Of a DNA stretch of 64,000 nt, positions 30,052 to 38,640 are shown in pieces. This DNA is from an uncultured Eubacterium sp. (lineage in GTDB: Bacteria; Bacillota; Clostridia; Peptostreptococcales; Anaerovoracaceae): the NCBI GenBank assembly GCA_946555345.1, contig CAMNSS010000004.1, positions 1-64,000 on the forward strand, read 5' to 3'. Each line of letters starts with the position of its first letter. Positions within the stretch are counted from its first letter, which is position 1. The notes under the pieces are model-generated. The model was not told the origin of the DNA, ran no database searches, and saw only the letters and a program-made list of their open reading frames with translations. The translations under genes and the position numbers were made by a program.

Positions 30052-31266
30052 ATGTCCAAGATATTAGATGGAGTGAGGATTATTGACTTTACGCAAGGCC
30101 ACACGGGAAGCTATGGAACGATGCTTCTGGCCGATTTTGGTGCGGAAGTAATCAAGATCGAAGACCATAAAACGGGCGGCGATGTCCTGCGGAGCAGTTT
30201 TCCAAAGAGTGAAAAAGGCAGCGCTTACCATGCCTACATGAACCGGGGAAAGCGAAGCGTTTGCATCGACCGGCATTCGGTAAAAGGGCAGGCGCTGATC
30301 ATGGAATTGATTAAATCAGCCGACGTCGTATGCGAGTCGTTTGCCGCCGGGGAAATGGAACGCTGCCACTTGGATTATGAAGAGGCTTCTAAGGTGAATC
30401 CGAAAATCATCTACGCTTCCCAGACGGGCTTTGGCAAGACCGGGCCGCTGAGCAATACAGCGGGAAACGACCTGACGGCGGAAGCGTTGTGCGGGCTGAT
30501 GCAGATCACGGGATTTCCAGGTCACAAGCCAACGGCGCATGGTTCAAGGATGGCGGATCAGTTTGGCGGCGTGTTCCTGGCTCTTGCGGTCGTAGGGGCG
30601 CTCATGGTGCAGCAGGAAACAGGGAAGGGACAGCAGATCGATATCTCTTCGGCTGACTGTATGTTCACGGCGCTTGAAGACAGCGTAGTGGAGGCTGCGA
30701 TGTCGGGCAAGCGGTTTGAGCGGGAGGGAAACCGTTCGAGGAGCATCGCGCCTTACGATACCTTTGAAGTCAAGGATGGGATCGTGTCTACAGCGGTCTC
30801 CACGAACGCACAGTGGAAGAAGTTTTGCACGGCGATGAACATGGAAGAGCTGCTCGATGATGAGCGGTATGCCACGAATGAATCCAGGGGCGAGAATTAC
30901 GATACCAGCCTGCGCAAGATCATAGCCGATAAATTCCAAGACATGACGAAATGGGAGATAGAAGCGTTGCTGCGGCCGTACAATATTCCGAGCGGACCGG
31001 GTTATACCGTGCCGGAAGCTTTTGAAAACGAACAGCTCAATTCCAGGAACATGGTAATTGATGTGGAGGACAAAGCGCTGGGAACGATCAAGATGCCGGG
31101 CATGCCGATCAAGATATCGGGCATTGATGACAGAGCGGTGGATTCAGCTCCGCTTCTGGGAGAGCATACAGCGGAATTGTTGCAAAGCGCCGGATTCAGC
31201 CCGCAGCAGATCGAAGGGATGGCTGCCAAGGGGATTGTAATGTGTGAAGGAGGTAAGAAGGAATGA
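30052..31266 (+). CDS. CaiB/BaiF-family CoA-transferase (1)
   Basis: This is a class III CoA-transferase of 404 residues, the normal length. It opens with LDGVRIIDFTQGHTGSYGTMLLADFGAEVIKIE, where GAEVIKIE is the family signature. YASQTGFGKTGP follows, and the Asp of RMADQFGG is in the position of the catalytic Asp. Such enzymes move CoA between carboxylic acids. The stop overlaps the start of the next CoA-transferase by 4 bases, suggesting coupled synthesis and perhaps a hetero-dimer. Confidence 0.93.
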   Translation: MSKILDGVRIIDFTQGHTGSYGTMLLADFGAEVIKIEDHKTGGDVLRSSFPKSEKGSAYHAYMNRGKRSVCIDRHSVKGQALIMELIKSADVVCESFAAGEMERCHLDYEEASKVNPKIIYASQTGFGKTGPLSNTAGNDLTAEALCGLMQITGFPGHKPTAHGSRMADQFGGVFLALAVVGALMVQQETGKGQQIDISSADCMFTALEDSVVEAAMSGKRFEREGNRSRSIAPYDTFEVKDGIVSTAVSTNAQWKKFCTAMNMEELLDDERYATNESRGENYDTSLRKIIADKFQDMTKWEIEALLRPYNIPSGPGYTVPEAFENEQLNSRNMVIDVEDKALGTIKMPGMPIKISGIDDRAVDSAPLLGEHTAELLQSAGFSPQQIEGMAAKGIVMCEGGKKE

Positions 31267-32468
31267 GACCATTTGAAGGAATGACTGTACTGGATTTCAC
31301 ACAGGCCTACAGCGGTCCATACTGCGCCATGAATTTGGCGGATTATGGCGCAAGGGTGATAAAAGTAGAGCGCGTGGACGGAGGAGATCAGTCCAGGTTC
31401 TGGAATCCTTACGCCGCAAACGGAAACAGCGGATATTTTGCGGTATATAACCGCAACAAGGAAGGCATTGCGGTGGATATGAGCGAACCCGAAGGCAAAA
31501 AAATCATCAAGAAGCTTTACGGGCAGGTGGATGTGGTGCTGGAAAACTTCAAGTTCGGAACGCTCGATAAGCTGGGTCTCGGATATGAAGAAATGAAGAA
31601 GGTGAACCCGGAAATCATATTTGCTTCCATCACAGGGTTTGGGCAGACAGGCCCGCTTAGGACGAATACCGCTTATGATAACGTGATCGAATGTATGTGC
31701 GGATTCATGGAAATGACAGGATTTCCGCAGTTTCCGCCTCTGCGGTCAGGCGCCTCGGTCGGGGACAGTTATACCGGGCTGACCATGAGCCTTGCGATCG
31801 CTCTGGCTTATTATGACAAAAAGCGCACGGGGAAAGGCAGGCGAATCGATGTTTCAATGCTGGATACGATGTTTGCGACGATCGAGGATGCGATTCTCAC
31901 ATATGCACTCACCGGAAAACAAATCAGCAGGACGGGGAATGCCAAGCCAAGGGAAATCGTGCCGTATGACACCTATGATTGCGCTGACAATTTTATCGCA
32001 GTAGGCATCAACGATGAGTCCATGTGGCCGGATTTCTGCGAGGCCATCGAGCGGCCTGATTTAAAGGATGACCCGCACTATGCGACAAACGATTTGCGGT
32101 GTGAAAATTTTGAGAGCTTTACGGAATTGATGAAAACGGTTTTTGCGGATAAATCCTGTACATGGCTTTTGAAGTGTTTTGAGAAATACAACATACCTGC
32201 AATGCCGATCGTAGATCCCGTTGACGCTATGCAGCATCCGCAGATTTTAGCGCGGGATATGATTATCGGCATAGACGATCCGAACGTGGGGCATTTCAGG
32301 GCGTTTGGCATTCCTGTAAAGTTCAGTGAAACGCCAGGGTATGTGAAAAAACCATCGCCGCTTTTAGGCGAAAATAGCTGCGAGGTTTTGAAGGAAGCTG
32401 GCTATAGCCAGGAAGAACTCGACCAGCTTATTTCGCAAGAGATCATCGCAGTCCCGGATGAAGCATAG
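31263..32468 (+). CDS. CaiB/BaiF-family CoA-transferase (2)
   Basis: This second class III CoA-transferase has 401 residues. It shows VLDFTQAYSGPYCAMNLADYGARVIKVE, FASITGFGQTGP and the Asp of SVGDSYTG in the catalytic position. It is clearly a diverged paralogue of the preceding protein, not a recent copy. Adjacent unequal CaiB pairs often form one enzyme or act on donor and acceptor pairs. AAGGAGGTAAGAAGGA precedes the ATG. Confidence 0.93.
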   Translation: MRPFEGMTVLDFTQAYSGPYCAMNLADYGARVIKVERVDGGDQSRFWNPYAANGNSGYFAVYNRNKEGIAVDMSEPEGKKIIKKLYGQVDVVLENFKFGTLDKLGLGYEEMKKVNPEIIFASITGFGQTGPLRTNTAYDNVIECMCGFMEMTGFPQFPPLRSGASVGDSYTGLTMSLAIALAYYDKKRTGKGRRIDVSMLDTMFATIEDAILTYALTGKQISRTGNAKPREIVPYDTYDCADNFIAVGINDESMWPDFCEAIERPDLKDDPHYATNDLRCENFESFTELMKTVFADKSCTWLLKCFEKYNIPAMPIVDPVDAMQHPQILARDMIIGIDDPNVGHFRAFGIPVKFSETPGYVKKPSPLLGENSCEVLKEAGYSQEELDQLISQEIIAVPDEA

Positions 32469-32644
32469 GTGTAACGGAATGGCGGAGGCATAATGGCCGC
32501 GCGGAAGCGGAAGCGATAACGGAATAGCGAAGCATAGCTTTCGCAGGAGAGCAATTTTGTTGATGTCGCAGCAAGAATGGTAATTCTTTGCTGGTTGTAG
32601 GTGTATGAACGATAGATGTATTGTAGCAGGAAAGGAGAGACAAA

Positions 32645-33868
32645 ATGAAAGTATTGATTGTAGGCGCCGGCGGACAGGGCGGCGCATGTGCATCGATCCT
32701 GGCAAGGCAGGAGGCGGTTGAAGAAATCAGGCTCGTTGACTTAAAAGAGGAAACGGCAAAAACTGTTGCAGAGCAGATTGGCAGCCCGAAGGTAAAAACG
32801 GGGGCGGTGAACGCGACCGACCCGGACGACGTGGCGAGGGCTGCGGAAGGCGTGGACGTGGTGATCGACATGGTAATGCCGTGGATGGTCACGTACGTGA
32901 TGAAGGGCGCACTGAAGGCAAAGGCAAACTACATCAACACCGCATTCGACGACCCGTACTGGGATGAGTTTTTAGCGGGGAAGCCGGTTGAAGAGCTGAC
33001 GCTCTGCAAGGAATTCAAGGAAGCGGGCCTGACGGCCCTGTTCGGCTGCGGCTTTGCGCCGGGCATGACCAACGTGCTGGCAAGGAAGTTCGCCAACAGG
33101 CTCGATTCCGTGGACAGCATCAGGATGCGGATCGGCAAGGCGAACATCGAGCCGGGCGAGGGCGCGTATGACTGGGTGCTGCGCCCGTGGAACCCGGGCT
33201 GGTCGCCGAAGCAGGCGCTCGTGGACTGCGCCTCCCCGACGTATGCCCTGGAAAACGGGGAGTACGTGAAGTACCCGCCGTTCGGGGGCATCGAGATGTG
33301 CGAGTTCCCGGAACCCGTGGGAGTGCTGCCGGTGACGCACCACTCCCACGAGGAAATCTACAGCATGCCGGCGACCTTCAAGGGCGTGAAGGACCTGGAC
33401 TTCAAGTATTACATGATGTACCAGCCTGCGATCTTCTACGCTTCCGGGCTCTGCTCGCAGGAAAAGATCAAGGTGGGCGGCGCGGAAGTCGCCCCGATCG
33501 ACGTGGTTGCGGCCATGGTGCCGCCGCCGCAGAACAACATCTTCGGCGCGACGGAGGAGCAGCTTGCGGAAGCGGACAGGAAGGCCTTCATCGAGCTGAT
33601 CGTCGAGGTCAGCGGCAAGAAGGACGGCAAGAAGGTTACGTACAAGGCGAACTGCCCGAAGATGAACGCACCCGGCCCTGAGCTGAAAAAGATTTACGGC
33701 ACTGCCCTGGTGTACGTGGCGCTGCCGCTGGCAATCGGCACGATGATCCTGGGCGACACGGACCTGCCGAAGGGGATCATTTTCTCGGACGAGCTTGACC
33801 CGGACGATTTCCTCAAGCGCATGATGGACACGGGCTACCCGTACAAGTGGAAGGAAAGCGTGCTTTAA
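32645..33868 (+). CDS. Saccharopine-dehydrogenase-like enzyme, copy 2
   Basis: This 407-residue near-duplicate of the protein at 12971 is the last gene of operon D. The Rossmann motif GAGGQGG is the same. Differences cluster in residues 20-75, for example AKTVAEQIGSP against AEAVAKEIANP. From 33039 to 33862 the DNA is identical by eye to 13365-14188, with no indels in 824 bp. Having both operons encode it argues that the enzyme is a common node for the compounds handled by each. Confidence 0.85.
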   Translation: MKVLIVGAGGQGGACASILARQEAVEEIRLVDLKEETAKTVAEQIGSPKVKTGAVNATDPDDVARAAEGVDVVIDMVMPWMVTYVMKGALKAKANYINTAFDDPYWDEFLAGKPVEELTLCKEFKEAGLTALFGCGFAPGMTNVLARKFANRLDSVDSIRMRIGKANIEPGEGAYDWVLRPWNPGWSPKQALVDCASPTYALENGEYVKYPPFGGIEMCEFPEPVGVLPVTHHSHEEIYSMPATFKGVKDLDFKYYMMYQPAIFYASGLCSQEKIKVGGAEVAPIDVVAAMVPPPQNNIFGATEEQLAEADRKAFIELIVEVSGKKDGKKVTYKANCPKMNAPGPELKKIYGTALVYVALPLAIGTMILGDTDLPKGIIFSDELDPDDFLKRMMDTGYPYKWKESVL

Positions 33869-33969
33869 AGGCGTCCGTTCCATTCCTTTGCAAACGAACG
33901 ATACCAAGGCGTGTAAATTAGGCAAGCCGAAAGGAGACAGGATCAGCAAGACATAAACCTTCATAAAAT

Positions 33970-34024
33970 AACAAAACTGGGGAAATCCGAAAGAACATCA
34001 TTTTTGGGTTTCCCTTGGTTTGTT
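33970..34024 (+). terminator. Imperfect long hairpin closing operon D
   Basis: A 19-bp stem with a few mismatches joins 33970-33988 and 34006-34024. The lead-in ATAAACCTTCATAAA matches those of the hairpins at 18376 and 24301. Nothing else is apparent between 33869 and 34156. Confidence 0.65.
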
Positions 34025-34156
34025 TTGCGAAGGGGAACAGCGAAAAAATGATCGAATGCGGTTAGAATTGCTTATTTTTAGCAGTTATGATAGGATATAG
34101 GTAAAAATGAAGCAGCTAATTATAGTGTTAGGGCGCGGCGAAAGGAGTCTTTTCTA

Positions 34157-34522
34157 ATGTTTGATGAGATTTCAAAATGGCCGGATGATGCATTGGCTCA
34201 GGGTGGTCCCGATGAAGTCGCCGCATTTTGCTTTAATCTGTACGAGGACGAGCAGAACCGGTGGTCTATGGAAGCCATTGGAACGGACAGCTTTGATGCG
34301 GATGACGGGGATTGGGGCTGCGATGAAGTGACCGGCTTTGGGACGAGGGGAAACTGCTATACGTGGGAGGCCGCCAAGGAGTGGGATGAAATACTGAATG
34401 AAATCGTTTCTCTTTTGAAGGATTATCTTGCGGGCGGCACATATGCGGCGCTTTTGCAGGAAAAAAGCGGCGTTGGCGCCGGGTTTGTGGATGGGGCGAT
34501 CGAAGTGATTTATCAGAGGTAA
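34157..34522 (+). CDS. Uncharacterised acidic protein
   Basis: This 121-residue acidic soluble protein has a GAAAGGAG ribosome site. Aromatic and acidic runs (FDADDGDWGCDE) and the closing GVGAGFVDGAIEVIYQR are its most distinctive parts. The composition and size resemble small immunity-type proteins, but I cannot assign a family and no toxin gene lies beside it. It stands alone between operon D and a transporter gene. Confidence 0.6.
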   Translation: MFDEISKWPDDALAQGGPDEVAAFCFNLYEDEQNRWSMEAIGTDSFDADDGDWGCDEVTGFGTRGNCYTWEAAKEWDEILNEIVSLLKDYLAGGTYAALLQEKSGVGAGFVDGAIEVIYQR

Positions 34523-34609
34523 AGCGTAAATCCGATTTTTTCTGATTTCTCCATTGGGAATGCGGCGGACGCCATAATAGGGAAAATCAATCAGGTAGAA
34601 GGTGAAATT

Positions 34610-35533
34610 TTGAACGAAAGAAACAAAGCGTTATTATTGATGTGCATGCTGGTCTGTTTCTGGGGTCTTGATTATGTCTTTGCAAAAGAAGCGCTCAACC
34701 TCCTTCAGCCCATAAGCTTGCTTTTTTTGAAATATTCTGTTGGATTTCTGGTACTGCTTGCCATAAAATTAAAGACGGATGGAAAAACTATCGTAAAGCC
34801 CCGGGATATCCCGTGGTTTATCTTATGTTCTATTACGGGGGAAATCCTCTACTTTTTCTGTGAGTATACCGCCATGGATTATATTCCGGTAGCTTTGATT
34901 ACGATTATATTGTCCTTTGTCCCAGCGGTGTCGATCGTGATCGAGCGGGTGGTCTTCAAACGGAAGCTGACGGCAAAGATCGTGCTGGGCGTGGCGCTCT
35001 GCATCGCAGGCGTATCGATCGTAATCGGTGCGGATTTCCGCATTTTATTGCAAGGCAGGTGGACAGGCTACCTTTTGGCGTTCGGCGCAGTGCTTTCGTG
35101 GAACTGCTACAATTTCATCACTGCGAAGGTCAGCCGCAGCTACAGCAGCGCAACGATGTCCTTTACACAGCTATGCTGTACGGTGCTTTTGGTGATGCCG
35201 TATGCGATCCATACGATGCCGCCTGTTGCCGATTTTACACCGAAGGTAATTGGTGGTATAATATACCTCGGCAGCATCAGCGCAGGAATCGGTTTTTTTA
35301 TCATGGTCAACGGGCTCAAAATTTTAGGACCGACCGTTTCTGCGATGTTTTCCAATTTCCTTCCGGTAACCGCGACGTTTTTCGGGTGGGTTTTTCTCGG
35401 TGAGACGATTGGAATTATGCAGTTTATAGGAGGTGCGGCTGTCATTGCCGCATCCTGTATCGTAATTGTGGAAAAAGGGAAAATGGAGGAACAGTTAGAT
35501 GGTGGAGAAGCTCAACTTGACGATGCTGGCTGA
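34610..35533 (+). CDS. EamA/DMT-superfamily transporter
   Basis: The 307 residues hold ten hydrophobic segments in two EamA repeats, the layout of drug/metabolite transporters. The likely start is TTG at 34610, 6 bases after GAAGGTGA. The C-terminus overlaps the pncB start by 35 bases, so the two are probably co-transcribed. Export of a metabolite or uptake of a nicotinate precursor are both conceivable; sequence does not decide. Confidence 0.88.
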   Translation: MNERNKALLLMCMLVCFWGLDYVFAKEALNLLQPISLLFLKYSVGFLVLLAIKLKTDGKTIVKPRDIPWFILCSITGEILYFFCEYTAMDYIPVALITIILSFVPAVSIVIERVVFKRKLTAKIVLGVALCIAGVSIVIGADFRILLQGRWTGYLLAFGAVLSWNCYNFITAKVSRSYSSATMSFTQLCCTVLLVMPYAIHTMPPVADFTPKVIGGIIYLGSISAGIGFFIMVNGLKILGPTVSAMFSNFLPVTATFFGWVFLGETIGIMQFIGGAAVIAASCIVIVEKGKMEEQLDGGEAQLDDAG

Positions 35534-36923
35534 TTTTTACGAAATCACGATGGCAAATGGTTATTTTTGTACAGATATGGCGGATGATATCGCTTACTTT
35601 GATATGTTTTTCAGGAAGATCCCGGACGGGGGCGGCTATGCCATCATGGCGGGGCTGGAGCAGGTAATCGAGTATTTTAAAAATTTGGAGTTTACCGATG
35701 AGGATATTGCGTATTTGCAGGAAAAGAAGCTTTTCAGCGAAGAATTTTTAAATTACTTGGCAGATTTTCAGTTTACCTGCGATGTATGGGCAGTGCCGGA
35801 GGGGACTCCCGTATTTCCGGGAGAACCGCTGATCACGGTGAGAGGACCGGTGATCCAGGCGCAGTTTGTGGAAACGATGGTTCTGCTGATGGTCAATCAC
35901 CAGAGTTTGATTGCGACCAAAGCCAGCAGGATCGTGCGGGCGGCTGCGGGAAGGCCTGTGATGGAGTTCGGGACAAGGCGCGCCCACGGCGGGTCGGCTG
36001 CTATTTACGGGGCAAGAGCGGCTTATATCGGCGGGTGTGCGGGAACTGCGTGTACCATCTCCGACAGTATGTACGGGATACCTGCCCTCGGCACGATGGC
36101 ACATAGCTGGGTGCAGATGTTCGATGATGAATACGAGGCGTTTAAGAAATATGCGGAAATCTATCCGACGAATTGCACACTTTTGGTGGACACTTATAAT
36201 GTGCTGAAATCGGGCGTACCGGCTGCGATCAAGGTTTTCAAAGAGGTTAAGCCGGAAAAGATGGGAATCAGGATCGACAGCGGCGACATCACGTATTTGA
36301 CGAAGCAAGCGAGAAAGATGCTGGACGATGCGGGCCTTGCTGACTGTGCCATCGTCGTATCCAATTCCCTCGATGAATATATTATCCGCGATGTGATCTT
36401 AGAGGGCGCTTGCATCGATTCCTTTGGCGTGGGCGAACGGCTCATCACCGCAAAGTCAGAACCCGTTTTCGGCGGAGTGTACAAGCTGGTAGCTTTGGAG
36501 AAGGACGGCAGGATGATTCCGAAGATCAAGAAGAGCGAGAACGTGGAAAAAATCACCAATCCGGGCTTCAAGACGGTATACCGGCTGTTTGATAAGGATA
36601 CGCACCGGGCGCTCGCCGATATCATCATGCTGGACGGCGAGACGATCAAGGAAGAGGAGGCGTACGAAATCTTCGACCCGGATGCGGTATGGAAGCGCAA
36701 GAAGATCACGAACTTCTATGCCGAAAACCTGCGGCGGCAGATTTTTAAGGATGGGAAGTACGTTTATGAAAGCCCGTCCCTGTCGGAAATCAAGGCGCAT
36801 TGCAAGAAGCAGCTCGATGCGATGTGGGATGAAATGAAACGGTTTGAAAATCCACAGACCTATTACGTCGATTTGTCGCACAAGCTGTGGCAGCTCAAGC
36901 ATGACATGATCGAAGAGTTGTGA
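35499..36923 (+). CDS. pncB: Nicotinate phosphoribosyltransferase
   Basis: PncB joins nicotinate to PRPP with ATP hydrolysis in the Preiss-Handler NAD salvage pathway. The 474 residues start LTMLADFYEITMANGYF, typical of the family. They contain FGTRRAHGGSAAIYGARAAYIGG and GIRIDSGDI, the phosphate-site region. GGAGG lies 9 bases before the ATG, inside the transporter gene. The overlap with the DMT transporter suggests a shared transcript. Confidence 0.96.
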   Translation: MVEKLNLTMLADFYEITMANGYFCTDMADDIAYFDMFFRKIPDGGGYAIMAGLEQVIEYFKNLEFTDEDIAYLQEKKLFSEEFLNYLADFQFTCDVWAVPEGTPVFPGEPLITVRGPVIQAQFVETMVLLMVNHQSLIATKASRIVRAAAGRPVMEFGTRRAHGGSAAIYGARAAYIGGCAGTACTISDSMYGIPALGTMAHSWVQMFDDEYEAFKKYAEIYPTNCTLLVDTYNVLKSGVPAAIKVFKEVKPEKMGIRIDSGDITYLTKQARKMLDDAGLADCAIVVSNSLDEYIIRDVILEGACIDSFGVGERLITAKSEPVFGGVYKLVALEKDGRMIPKIKKSENVEKITNPGFKTVYRLFDKDTHRALADIIMLDGETIKEEEAYEIFDPDAVWKRKKITNFYAENLRRQIFKDGKYVYESPSLSEIKAHCKKQLDAMWDEMKRFENPQTYYVDLSHKLWQLKHDMIEEL

Positions 36924-37060
36924 TAGGGAAAGGCTGGCCGGCGGCACGATCGAAGGACTGCAATCAGAAGGGCCGGACCGATGACACAGTTGAAGATCCG
37001 CCATCAAGAATAGCTGGCGGTGCGCAGGTACGGGGCAGCCTGCCTGCATAAAAACTGAAA

Positions 37061-37100
37061 AAGAAAAACAGCAGGATATTCAACGCCTGCTGTTTTTCTT
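37061..37100. terminator. Bidirectional terminator between pncB and fba
   Basis: AAGAAAAACAGCAGG (37061-37075) pairs with CCTGCTGTTTTTCTT (37086-37100). U-rich tails occur on both strands, so it can end both convergent genes. Confidence 0.93.
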
Positions 37101-37111
37101 TTCGCCTATTT

Positions 37112-38041
37112 TTATCTTTTGCCCGATGCGTTCAGCACGTTCTTGATCTTATGCTGCACCATCCGCTTGATCGCATCCCTGGCAGGACCAAGGTACTTTC
37201 TCGGGTCGAAGTCGTCCGGATGTTCGATGAGGTGTTTTCTGATTTCAGCCGTCATGGCGAGCCGCAGGTCGGTGTCGATATTGACTTTGCAGATCCCGTA
37301 TTTGGTGGCAGTTTTGATCATATCTTCCGGGACGCCCTGCGCGCCTGGGATATTGCCGCCGTATTCATTGCACTTGGCGACGAATTCCGGCAGGACGGTG
37401 GAAGCGCCGTGAAGCACCAGCGGGGTATCAGGAATCAGCTTGTGGATCTCTTGCAGCCTTTCAAAATCCAGGTACGGCGTTCCTTTGAACTTGTAAGCGC
37501 CGTGGCTCGTGCCGATGGCGATGGCTAAGGAATCCACGCCTGTCTTAGCGACAAATTCCGCCGCTTCTTCCGGTACTGTGAAAGTAGCGTTTTTCGCATC
37601 TACTTTGACGTTATCTTCGATTCCTGCCAGCTTTCCAAGCTCGGCTTCAACGGATACGCCTTTGCTGTGGGCATATTCCACCACTTTTTTCGTCAGTTCG
37701 ATGTTTTCCTCGAAAGGATGCTTTGAGCCGTCGATCATGACGGATGTAAAGCCGTCGTCCACGCATTTTTTGCAGATTTCAAAATCCTCTCCGTGGTCGA
37801 GGTGAAGCGCAATGTCAAGGCCTGTATCGATGATTGCCGCTTCAACGAGCTTTAGGAGATATGCAGGCTTGGCATATTTCCTTGCGCCTGCTGATACTTG
37901 CAGGATCAGCGGTGCGTTTTCTTCCTGAGCAGCTTCCACAATGCCTTGGATGATCTCCATGTTGTTGACATTGAACGCGCCGACAGCGTAGTCGCTTTTC
38001 AGCGCTTTTTCGAACATGCTTTTCGTAGTAACCAGGGCCAT
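37112..38041 (-). CDS. fba: Fructose-1,6-bisphosphate aldolase, class II
   Basis: This zinc-dependent aldolase of glycolysis splits fructose 1,6-bisphosphate. The 309 residues begin MALVTTKSMFEKALK and include the zinc-site stretch HLDHGEDFE, the GSKHPFEENI block and the substrate loop GTSHGAYKFKG. It lies 20 bp behind the MltG-like gene on the same strand. GGAGGC precedes the ATG. Confidence 0.97.
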   Translation of the reverse strand: MALVTTKSMFEKALKSDYAVGAFNVNNMEIIQGIVEAAQEENAPLILQVSAGARKYAKPAYLLKLVEAAIIDTGLDIALHLDHGEDFEICKKCVDDGFTSVMIDGSKHPFEENIELTKKVVEYAHSKGVSVEAELGKLAGIEDNVKVDAKNATFTVPEEAAEFVAKTGVDSLAIAIGTSHGAYKFKGTPYLDFERLQEIHKLIPDTPLVLHGASTVLPEFVAKCNEYGGNIPGAQGVPEDMIKTATKYGICKVNIDTDLRLAMTAEIRKHLIEHPDDFDPRKYLGPARDAIKRMVQHKIKNVLNASGKR

Positions 38042-38061
38042 AATTGCCTCCTTGATATAAA

Positions 38062-38493
38062 TTATTGGGTGATAATGTTTAAAATTTCTTCGCTGGAAGA
38101 GCCTTTCGGTATTTGAAACGTCCCGGAGCGGATAGAACTCGCTTTTCCGGCGCTGCCCACATAGGTTTCAAATGCGCCGGTATCCTCGATCAGTCCCGCC
38201 TCTTGCAGTTTTGCCGCCACGCTGGATGATGTATCGGCATCATCGATGGTGATGGAGACAGCCTCCGGCGCAGCGCTCTCCGATGCGCTGCTTTCCGTCG
38301 CCTGTGCCGTTTGATCCGTTTCCTCTGCCGTTTCCGTCTTGGTTGCGGTTTCCGCCGCTTCCTTCGCATATATTTCAGGATAGTCCATAATCGCATCGAT
38401 CCTGTTGTATATGATAAAGGCTGCGGCCGCCACAATCAGCAATACAATTATTATATCATTTTTATCATAAAAAAAATCCTTTAATTTTCTCAT
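38062..38493 (-). CDS. Membrane-anchored protein with MltG/YceG N-terminal-like domain
   Basis: The 143 residues have one N-terminal membrane helix (about 14-32), a Thr/Ala/Glu-rich linker and a C-terminal domain (IDDADTSSSVAAKLQEAGLI...FQIPKGSSSEEILNIIT). That domain resembles the LysM-like N-terminal part of MltG endolytic transglycosylases. The catalytic transglycosylase domain is absent, so it may only bind glycan strands or regulate a real MltG. The start at 38493 has AGGAG; the frame is open 23 codons further upstream. Confidence 0.7.
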   Translation of the reverse strand: MRKLKDFFYDKNDIIIVLLIVAAAAFIIYNRIDAIMDYPEIYAKEAAETATKTETAEETDQTAQATESSASESAAPEAVSITIDDADTSSSVAAKLQEAGLIEDTGAFETYVGSAGKASSIRSGTFQIPKGSSSEEILNIITQ

Positions 38494-38533
38494 GTCGTTG
38501 CTCCTTTTTTGTACGTCGTGCATATACATGATT

Positions 38534-38562
38534 ACTTTAACATATTTTTCGTCTTTTCTCAA
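38534..38562 (-). promoter_or_regulatory. Promoter of the MltG-like/fba operon
   Basis: On the minus strand, TTGAGA (38557-38562), a 17-bp spacer and TAAAGT (38534-38539) lie about 40 bp before the start codon. Confidence 0.55.
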
Positions 38563-38602
38563 ATCGAAAAGCGCTTTTTTTATGAAATTTTCTTCACATA
38601 GG

Positions 38603-38633
38603 TTGTACCTAGCGCATATATTTATGATATAAT
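38603..38633 (+). promoter_or_regulatory. Extended -10 promoter giving a leaderless transcript
   Basis: TGATATAAT is an extended -10 element (TATAAT 38628-38633). TTGTAC lies 19 bp upstream. Initiation 7 bases after the -10 would fall at 38640-38641, on the ATG of the next gene, which has no ribosome site. Confidence 0.65.
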
Positions 38634-38640
38634 ATCATTT

